DNA of 11,693 bases from NCBI GenBank assembly GCA_041746415.1, contig JBGTHB010000126.1:1-11693 (forward strand), given 5' to 3'. The DNA comes from JBGTHB01 sp041746415. Its GTDB lineage: Bacteria > Pseudomonadota > Gammaproteobacteria > Coxiellales > Coxiellaceae. The notes below the pieces were generated by a model. It ran no database searches and was not told where the DNA came from. It worked only from the letters and a program-made list of their open reading frames with translations. Made by a program: the position numbers and the translations under genes. Positions 6,783 to 11,693 of the stretch are shown in pieces (positions within the stretch are counted from its first letter, which is position 1; every line of letters starts with the position of its first letter).

Positions 6783-7568
6783 TTACCAGCCTCCCATCAT
6801 CACGGCAGTTAATACAAAATCCAATGCCAGCGTCAGCAGCGAAGAGTAAACCACAGTTTTTGTTGTGGCGCGAGCAATGCCAGCTGAATTAGGCGTAGCA
6901 AAATAACCCTGATAAACAGCTACCCAGGTAATCATAATGCCAAACACAATACTTTTAACGATTCCATTCAAAACGTCTGTCCTAAAATTAACTGCAGCTT
7001 GCATGTTTGCCCAAAATGTTCCGGCATCCACACCTAACCAATCCACACCAACAAGCTGACCACCGTAAATTGCCGTAACGTTGAATAGTATAGTCAAGAT
7101 TGGCAAAGCAATAATGCCAGCCCAAAAACGCGGTGCAATAACACGCCATAAAGGATCAACTGCCATCATATCCATGCAATCCAATTGTTGGGTAGCGCGC
7201 ATTAAACCGATTTCAGCCGTCAGTGCTGAACCTGCGCGACCAGCAAATAATAAAGCCGTGATAACTGGACCCAGTTCTCGCACCACACTTAACGCCAGTA
7301 ACTGCCCTAGCTCTTGGTCTGCGCCAAATTTTTGCAAGGTATTATAGCCTTGCAATGCCACCACCATCCCAATAAACACGGCCGACATAAGAATAATGAC
7401 TAGCGACAACACGCCAACGCGATAAATTTGTTCGCTAAGCAAAGGCAGCAATTGTTTGCTACGGGGACGCTGCACCACAACTTGAGATAGAAAAAATCCT
7501 GACTGGCCTACGCGTCGACAAAACTGCCAACCAACACGCCCTAACGCGGTAATTTTTGCCCCAATCAT
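6783..7568 (-). CDS. mlaE: Mla ABC transporter permease MlaE
   Basis: A 261-residue permease of the MlaE family, the membrane subunit of the MlaFEDB phospholipid transporter. Recognisable blocks are FIGMVVALQGYNTLQKFGA (66-84), LLALSVVRELGPVITALLFAGRAGSALTAEIG (91-122), the coupling-helix region QLDCMDMMAVDPL with RVIAPRFWAG, and a C-terminal half with NSAGIARATTKTVVYSSLLTLALDFVLT. The N-terminus carries the amphipathic interface helix expected for MlaE (GWQFCRRVGQSGFF). Length matches E. coli MlaE (260). Its ATG overlaps the mlaF stop as ATGA (4 bp), so it is translationally coupled to the ATPase that drives it. Confidence 0.97.
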   Translation of the reverse strand: MIGAKITALGRVGWQFCRRVGQSGFFLSQVVVQRPRSKQLLPLLSEQIYRVGVLSLVIILMSAVFIGMVVALQGYNTLQKFGADQELGQLLALSVVRELGPVITALLFAGRAGSALTAEIGLMRATQQLDCMDMMAVDPLWRVIAPRFWAGIIALPILTILFNVTAIYGGQLVGVDWLGVDAGTFWANMQAAVNFRTDVLNGIVKSIVFGIMITWVAVYQGYFATPNSAGIARATTKTVVYSSLLTLALDFVLTAVMMGGW

Positions 7569-8371
7569 GACAACCCCAATTGCGTGCTTATATCTTGCGC
7601 TGGATAACGAAACGGCACCGGGCCATCCGGCAATCCATTTAGAAACTGTTTCAACTCAGGATTGTCGCTAGCTATTACCGCCTGCGGCTCGCCTGCCCCA
7701 ATGATTTTGCCATTAGCCAATACATATAAATAATCCGCAATCGCCAACATTTCTGTCACGTCGTGGGACACCACCATACTCGTTATACCCATGGCATTGT
7801 TAAGCTCGCGAATTAATTTCAATAACACCCCTTTATTAATGGGATCTTGTCCTGTGAATGGCTCATCATACAGCATCAATTCTGGATCCAGCATAATAGC
7901 ACGCGCTAACGCCACCCTTCTTGACATTCCACCTGACAGTTCGTTGATTTGTAAAAAAGCCGCGCCACGCAAACCTACCGCTTCCAGTTTTAACAGCACC
8001 AGATCTCGCACCATGTCATCCGGCAGATTGGTGTGTTCACGTAATAAAAAAGCCACGTTTTCAAACACATTGAGATCAGTAAATAGTGCACCTTCTTGAA
8101 ACAGCATGCCCATTTTGCGGCGCAGTAAATTAAGACCGTGGCGTGACAATTTCGCCACATTGGCTCCATTTACTTTTACGTGTCCTTGATCCGGTTTAAT
8201 CTGCCCCCCCACCAGTCGCAATAAGGTGGTTTTGCCAGTGCCACTCGGTCCCATAATAGCGGTCACCTTGCCACGCGGTATAGTTAAGCTAATTCCGCGG
8301 AAAATAGGGTTGTCACGACGTGAGTAATGAAGGTCTTCTATTTCGACAATCGTTTTCTGGTCTTGTGCCAT
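7565..8371 (-). CDS. mlaF: Mla ABC transporter ATPase MlaF
   Basis: A 268-residue cytoplasmic ATPase powering MlaE. Walker A is GPSGTGKTT (41-49), the Q-loop Q92 (LFQEGALF), the signature LSGGMSRRVALARA (145-158), Walker B LMLYDEP (165-171, catalytic E170) and the switch His H203. The C-terminal tail ends GLPDGPVPFRYPAQD, the extension typical of MlaF that contacts the neighbouring subunit and MlaB. The frame stays open to 8452, but the start at 8371 (MAQDQKTIVEIEDL) is preferred. AAGGA precedes it closely, it matches the family N-terminus, and the extra 27 residues would be a hydrophobic segment encoded opposite kdsD with no counterpart in MlaF. It heads the mlaFEDCB-murA operon. Confidence 0.97.
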   Translation of the reverse strand: MAQDQKTIVEIEDLHYSRRDNPIFRGISLTIPRGKVTAIMGPSGTGKTTLLRLVGGQIKPDQGHVKVNGANVAKLSRHGLNLLRRKMGMLFQEGALFTDLNVFENVAFLLREHTNLPDDMVRDLVLLKLEAVGLRGAAFLQINELSGGMSRRVALARAIMLDPELMLYDEPFTGQDPINKGVLLKLIRELNNAMGITSMVVSHDVTEMLAIADYLYVLANGKIIGAGEPQAVIASDNPELKQFLNGLPDGPVPFRYPAQDISTQLGLS

Positions 8372-8381
8372 AACTTCCTTA

Positions 8382-8387
8382 TATAAT
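8382..8387 (+). promoter_or_regulatory. Perfect -10 hexamer, candidate promoter of the kds-lpt operon
   Basis: TATAAT lies 9 bp before the kdsD ATG. No good -35 is seen at 15-18 bp (the best nearby is TTGTGC, 13 bp away). If used, transcription would begin at about 8394-8397, leaving a leader of 0-3 nt. The hexamer lies in the 25-bp gap between the divergent mlaF and kdsD starts. Confidence 0.4.
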
Positions 8388-8396
8388 GCCCGGTCT

Positions 8397-9404
8397 ATGG
8401 ATAAAACAATTACTAAAAAGTATATCACGAAAAATTCAACTGACCTGATCAAAAACGCGCTGGCTGTTGTTGAGACCGAACTGGCTGCGATTATGAGCCT
8501 CAGACAGCGCTTTGGCGAGGATTTTCAGCTCGCTTGCGAGCTGATATTGCAGTGTCACGGCCGAGTAGTGATTTTTGGTATGGGTAAGTCTGGGCACATT
8601 GCTCGCAAAATTGCGGCTACTTTAGCCAGCACTGGCACACCCGCTTTTTTTATCCACCCAGGTGAAGCCAATCATGGCGACATGGGCATGGTGACACCTA
8701 ATGATGTGGTCCTAGCTATTTCCTATTCGGGCGAAACCCCTGAAGTGCTGAGCTTACTGCCCACTATCAACGCCTGTAATATCCCCTTGATTGTTATGAC
8801 TGGTAAAATCCAATCCAACCTCGCCCAAAAAGCGCGCGCCGTACTGGATGTCAGTGTGAGCAAAGAAGCTTGCCCGCTTAATTTAGCACCAACCGCAAGC
8901 ACTACCGCTACATTAGTAATGGGTGATGCGCTGGCAATTGCTTTACTTCAAGCACGTCAGTTTAGCGCAGAAGATTTTGCCCGCTTTCACCCCGGCGGTA
9001 GTCTCGGACGGCGTTTGCTAATGCGCACTGAAGATATAATGCGTAAAGATCAGCAGCTACCAAAAGTGTTTACCCACACTGTACTGGACGAGGCATTATT
9101 TGAAATCACACGCAAAAGTCTAGGAATGACATTAGTGGTGAATGCGCATAATCACTTACTTGGCATTTATACTGACGGCGATTTACGTCGCACCTTGGAT
9201 CTGAATCTCGATATCCATAAAACCTATATAAAAGATGTCATGACCAAAAATCCTATTGCGATTTTACCGCAGCTGCTGGCATTTGAGGCCTTAAAAATAA
9301 TGGAACAACATAAAATTACCGCATTACCTGTAGTTAACCAAAACCACGAAGCGATTGGAGTAGTGCACATGCATGACTTATTGCGAGCTGGAGTTGCGCT
9401 ATGA
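8397..9404 (+). CDS. kdsD: D-arabinose 5-phosphate isomerase KdsD
   Basis: Cytosolic isomerase (335 aa) converting D-ribulose 5-phosphate to D-arabinose 5-phosphate, the first step toward Kdo of LPS. The N-terminal SIS domain (about 40-180) carries GMGKSGH (61-67), HPGEANHGD, SYSGETPE and SKEACPLNLAPTASTT. Catalytic positions K64, E116, E157 and H198 (FHPGGSLGR) all keep a +5 offset to E. coli KdsD. Two CBS repeats follow: about 212-268 (SLGMTLVV, GIYTDGDLRR) and 278-333 (VMTKNPIAI, MHDLLRAGV). The full CBS pair argues for KdsD over SIS-only isomerases; a GutQ or KpsF paralogue is possible by sequence, but the position before kdsC supports KdsD. No Shine-Dalgarno precedes the ATG. No other ATG, GTG or TTG occurs in frame between the upstream stop and codon 33, and starting there would remove conserved sequence. 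Confidence 0.95.
   Translation: MDKTITKKYITKNSTDLIKNALAVVETELAAIMSLRQRFGEDFQLACELILQCHGRVVIFGMGKSGHIARKIAATLASTGTPAFFIHPGEANHGDMGMVTPNDVVLAISYSGETPEVLSLLPTINACNIPLIVMTGKIQSNLAQKARAVLDVSVSKEACPLNLAPTASTTATLVMGDALAIALLQARQFSAEDFARFHPGGSLGRRLLMRTEDIMRKDQQLPKVFTHTVLDEALFEITRKSLGMTLVVNAHNHLLGIYTDGDLRRTLDLNLDIHKTYIKDVMTKNPIAILPQLLAFEALKIMEQHKITALPVVNQNHEAIGVVHMHDLLRAGVAL
8419..8427 (-). promoter_or_regulatory. Extended -10 promoter of the mla operon, inside kdsD
   Basis: On the minus strand the bases read TGATATACT, an extended -10 (TGn-TATACT), with only weak -35 candidates. Initiation near 8412 would give a leader of about 40 nt carrying the mlaF AAGGA. The motif lies within codons 8-11 of kdsD on the other strand, so its sequence is constrained by both functions. 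Confidence 0.45.
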
Positions 9405-9883
9405 GCATTCGTTTATTTATTTGTGATGTGGATGGGGTGTTAACCGATGGCAAACTTTTTTTTGGTGCCGATGGTGAAGAAGGCAAATTTTTTCATGTGC
9501 ACGACGGCCAGGGTTTAAAGTTATTACAAAACAGCGGCGTGACCGTTGCCATTATTTCAGCTCGACACAGTAAAGCCGTAATACAACGCATGCGTGATTT
9601 AGCTATTGAACATGTTTATTTAGGCGAACAAAACAAATTAGCGCGACTCAACACGCTGTGCTGTGAACTCAATATTTCTTTAAATGAAGTGGCTTACATG
9701 GGCGACGATGTAGCCGATTTAGCGTGTATGCAAGCCGTAAAACTGGCTATTGCGCCAGCGAATGCTGTTGCCATTATTCGACAAGCAGCAACAAAAATTA
9801 CCCACTGCAGTGGTGGCGAAGGTGCGGTGCGTGAAGCGTGTGACTTCCTCCTGAACGAACAACAAAAATATGTTACAGCGTAA
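9401..9883 (+). CDS. kdsC: 3-deoxy-D-manno-octulosonate 8-phosphate phosphatase KdsC
   Basis: HAD-family phosphatase (160 aa) releasing phosphate from Kdo-8-phosphate to give Kdo. Motif I is FICDVDGVLTDG (6-17; nucleophile D9, acid/base D11), motif II S53 in IISARHS, motif III K79 in LGEQNK, motif IV GDDVADL (101-107). The C-terminal GGEGAVREACD (138-148) is the conserved tail that closes over the active site of the neighbouring subunit in KdsC tetramers. It is a capless C0-type HAD, and the N-terminus is shorter than the 188-residue E. coli enzyme, beginning only a few residues before motif I. The ATGA overlap with kdsD gives translational coupling of successive Kdo-pathway enzymes. Confidence 0.95.
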   Translation: MSIRLFICDVDGVLTDGKLFFGADGEEGKFFHVHDGQGLKLLQNSGVTVAIISARHSKAVIQRMRDLAIEHVYLGEQNKLARLNTLCCELNISLNEVAYMGDDVADLACMQAVKLAIAPANAVAIIRQAATKITHCSGGEGAVREACDFLLNEQQKYVTA

Positions 9884-10475
9884 ACCAATCGTCACTAGCT
9901 TAATTTTATTGGGCATTGCTTGCTGTTCGACTTGGTTGATGATAAAAAATCATTCTTTTAAATTACCCAATCAAACCACGCTACAGCACAAACCCGATGC
10001 CTTTATGGAAGATGCCACGCTTTACCAATATGATCAAATGGGCATGTTACACAGCCGTTTAGAGGCAAGTCAAACCATACACATTCCATTTCAAAACAGT
10101 ACTACGTTTTCTAACCCACATTTTTTAATTTATACTTCTCAGCGTTTACCTTGGTATATCAGCTCTAAACAAGGTCGCAGCCATCACGGCACTGATTGGG
10201 TTTACTTATGGCAAAACGTGGTATTACATCAACCCGCGAGTCAAACGTATCCCGCTACCACCATTCAAACCCCAAACGTAACGGTGTTGCCGCAAAAATC
10301 TCTGGCTAAAACCAAAGCCAATGTCACCATTATACGCCCAGGTACAAAAATTAAATCGGTTGGCATGCAAGCTAACTTAAAGACCAATGTTGTTAAATTA
10401 TTGTCCCACTCTCACGGTAGTTACGAAGAAACTATTGCCATTCCGCAACCAACAGCCCAAAATGGCACAAACTAA
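9870..10475 (+). CDS. lptC: LPS export protein LptC
   Basis: Bitopic inner-membrane protein (201 aa) that accepts LPS from LptB2FG and hands it to LptA. It has one TM at about residues 8-25 (SLILLGIACCSTWLMI), then a periplasmic beta-jellyroll of LptC type: PDAFMEDATLYQYDQMGMLHSRLEA (42-66), an IHIPFQNSTTFSNPHFLIY segment, WYISSKQGRS and WVYLWQNVVLHQP (central part), then VTVLPQKSLAKTKANVTIIRPG. Length is close to E. coli LptC (191), so it is not an LptC-LptA fusion. Its first 14 bases overlap kdsC, and no clear Shine-Dalgarno is present, so it probably depends on translation of kdsC. In most Gammaproteobacteria lptA comes next; here lptB follows after 15 bp. Confidence 0.9.
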   Translation: MLQRKPIVTSLILLGIACCSTWLMIKNHSFKLPNQTTLQHKPDAFMEDATLYQYDQMGMLHSRLEASQTIHIPFQNSTTFSNPHFLIYTSQRLPWYISSKQGRSHHGTDWVYLWQNVVLHQPASQTYPATTIQTPNVTVLPQKSLAKTKANVTIIRPGTKIKSVGMQANLKTNVVKLLSHSHGSYEETIAIPQPTAQNGTN

Positions 10476-10490
10476 TAAAGTTAAGTAAAC

Positions 10491-11213
10491 ATGACCACTA
10501 CATTGCGTGCTAAGCACCTTCAAAAAAGCTATAAACGACCCGTGGTAAAAGATGTTTCTCTGAGTGTGGGTGAAGAAATCGTAGGTTTACTCGGACCTAA
10601 TGGCGCGGGCAAAACCACGAGTTTTTACATGATTGTTGGCCTAATTAAAGCAGATAAAGGCGAAGTGTTTCTCGGCGAAAAAAACATTTCAAAATTAGCA
10701 ATGCACCAACGCGCGCGTTTAGGCATTGGCTATTTGCCCCAAGAAACATCTATTTTTCGCAAACTAACCGTTTACGAAAACATTATGGCTATTTTGCAAT
10801 TACGTCGCGACTTAACCACTGCTCAACGCAAGCAAGCGTGTACTGCATTAATGCAAGAATTTCATATTGATCATTTAAGCGATTCAACAGGCATTAGTCT
10901 ATCAGGCGGTGAAAAACGCCGCGTCGAAATTGCACGCGCACTTGCCATCGAACCTAAATTTATTTTGCTCGATGAACCTTTTGCGGGCATTGATCCGATT
11001 TCAGTAATTGACATTAAACGTATTATTCGTCAATTGCACAAACGCGGCATTGGTATTTTAATTACAGACCATAATGTACGCGAAACCCTCGATATTTGTG
11101 ATCGTGCTTATATTGTTAACGAAGGGGAAATCATTGCGGATGGTTGCCCCCAAGACATTCTGGCAAATCAAAAAGTTCGTGAAGTATATCTAGGACATGA
11201 GTTCGATTTATAA
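10491..11213 (+). CDS. lptB: LPS export ABC transporter ATPase LptB
   Basis: Cytoplasmic ATPase (240 aa) of the LptB2FG complex that drives LPS from the inner membrane along the LptC/LptA bridge. Walker A is GPNGAGKTT (35-43), Q-loop Q84 (YLPQETSIFRKLTV), signature LSGGEKRRVEIARAL (137-151), Walker B FILLDEPFAG (158-167, E162), switch His H194 (ITDHNVRETL). The end REVYLGHEFDL matches the LptB C-terminal motif needed beyond ATP hydrolysis. All motifs are intact and length equals E. coli LptB (241). Ribosome binding is weak (only purines such as AAG are upstream). Gene order places it after lptC with no lptA, and rpoN, its usual next neighbour, is absent. Confidence 0.97.
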   Translation: MTTTLRAKHLQKSYKRPVVKDVSLSVGEEIVGLLGPNGAGKTTSFYMIVGLIKADKGEVFLGEKNISKLAMHQRARLGIGYLPQETSIFRKLTVYENIMAILQLRRDLTTAQRKQACTALMQEFHIDHLSDSTGISLSGGEKRRVEIARALAIEPKFILLDEPFAGIDPISVIDIKRIIRQLHKRGIGILITDHNVRETLDICDRAYIVNEGEIIADGCPQDILANQKVREVYLGHEFDL

Positions 11214-11257
11214 CTGATTATGTTAACGTAACTAGCTCACTACAACAGGAGAAAACT

Positions 11258-11545
11258 ATGCAACTACAAATAGATGGCCAAGGTATTGAAGTGACTACCG
11301 GATTACGTGATCTGCTTGAAAAAAAACTGCATCGACTTACGGCACATTTTGCTATGATCACTCATACTCACGTAGTATTTAAAGTCGATAAAATCCGTCA
11401 AATCGCTGAAGCTACATTGCATGTTCCTGGCAACACAGTCAATGCAACAGCGGAATCGGAAGATATGTATAAATCCGTTGACCTTTTAATTGAAAAACTA
11501 AAAATTCAACTAACAAAATACAAAGAGAAAATAACTAAGCATTAA
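11258..11545 (+). CDS. hpf: Ribosome hibernation promoting factor, short form
   Basis: A 95-residue short HPF/YfiA-family protein that binds the 30S decoding region and promotes 100S ribosome dimers in stationary phase. Its N-terminus MQLQIDGQGIEVTTGLRDLLEKKL and the block TLHVPGNTVNATAESEDMYKSVDLLIEKL (53-81) align closely with E. coli HPF, including the basic ends that contact rRNA (KLKIQLTKYKEKITKH). The length is that of the short gammaproteobacterial form, without the long-HPF dimerisation domain. AGGAG (11247-11251) lies 6 nt before the ATG, a much better site than those of the preceding genes, so it may be translated independently. The gap after lptB is 44 bp with no terminator. Confidence 0.95.
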   Translation: MQLQIDGQGIEVTTGLRDLLEKKLHRLTAHFAMITHTHVVFKVDKIRQIAEATLHVPGNTVNATAESEDMYKSVDLLIEKLKIQLTKYKEKITKH

Positions 11546-11547
11546 TT

Positions 11548-11693
11548 ATGTCTCATTCAAACACCCAAAGCACTGAACGTCATCACGCTAACATGTTAGT
11601 TATTAATGGTTGCGGCGTTATGATCCGCGGCAAAGAAAATATGGGCAAAAGTGAATTATCACTTGCCCTAATCGACCGCGGCCATCAATTAGT
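11548..11693 (+). CDS. hprK: HPr kinase/phosphorylase, short form (3' end outside window)
   Basis: Only the first 48 residues are in the window, beginning 2 bp after hpf. RHHANMLVINGCGVMIRG followed by a P-loop GKENMGKS (residues 28-35) and ELSLALIDRGHQLV is the start of the HprK C-terminal catalytic domain, in which the bifunctional enzyme phosphorylates and dephosphorylates a Ser of HPr. In full-length HprK of Firmicutes the P-loop is near residue 155; here it is at residue 28, so the N-terminal domain is absent, as in the short alphaproteobacterial type. The P-loop has EN where SG is usual. Together with hpf it occupies the nitrogen-PTS corner of the locus, but ptsN is not between them. 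Confidence 0.85.
   Translation, partial: MSHSNTQSTERHHANMLVINGCGVMIRGKENMGKSELSLALIDRGHQL

Noticed and set aside
8372..8452. Extended mlaF start giving 27 extra, hydrophobic N-terminal residues
   Set aside because: The extension lies opposite the first codons of kdsD, has no match in MlaF proteins, and the ATG at 8371 has its own Shine-Dalgarno and the family N-terminus.
9870..9935. Lipoprotein signal in LptC (GIACC near the N-terminus)
   Set aside because: The residues before the Cys pair do not fit a lipobox (Gly or Ile-Ala-Cys at the needed positions), and LptC is normally held by an uncleaved TM helix.

Overview
The window looks like chromosomal DNA of a gammaproteobacterium with moderately low GC content, judged by eye. 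Its core is the gammaproteobacterial outer-membrane biogenesis neighbourhood: mlaFEDCB-murA on the minus strand and kdsD-kdsC-lptC-lptB-hpf-hprK on the plus strand. Several genes usual here in E. coli relatives are missing (ibaG, lptA, rpoN, ptsN), and a short-form HPr kinase follows hpf. This reduced layout suggests a lineage near Legionella/Coxiella rather than an enterobacterium. That placement is inference from gene order and recalled protein similarity, not from a search.

Left part (1-4083) is the more variable region. It begins with the C-terminal part of an RND efflux pump that seems to have lost about 30 residues around TM11. A two-sided hairpin terminator follows, shared with a small two-TM protein gene on the minus strand that has its own extended -10 promoter and strong Shine-Dalgarno. 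A 578-residue polytopic protein resembling GT-C glycosyltransferases comes next, preceded by a candidate operator dyad. It converges on a DUF1275 (YoaK-type) membrane protein gene. Between that gene and murA lies a 65-bp near-perfect palindrome flanked by TAA, which reads as a small MITE or palindromic repeat.

Central part (4084-8371, minus strand) is one tightly packed operon, mlaF-mlaE-mlaD-mlaC-mlaB-murA. It has ATGA/GTGA overlaps, a 17-bp overlap, or gaps of 0-3 bp. MlaFEDB is the inner-membrane ABC complex and MlaC the periplasmic phospholipid shuttle that keeps the outer leaflet free of phospholipid. MurA makes the first committed step of peptidoglycan synthesis.

Right part (8397-11693, plus strand) carries the Kdo branch of LPS synthesis (KdsD, KdsC), two parts of the LPS export machine (LptC, LptB; LptA is not between them), the ribosome hibernation factor Hpf and the start of HprK. 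The mla and kds-lpt operons are head to head with only 25 bp between start codons, so each promoter overlaps or touches the other operon's first gene. I see no phage, CRISPR, tRNA or rRNA, and no clearly new multi-gene system. The oddities worth checking are the RND deletion, the palindromic element, the missing lptA with a possible remnant, and the compact divergent promoter with a possibly leaderless kdsD.
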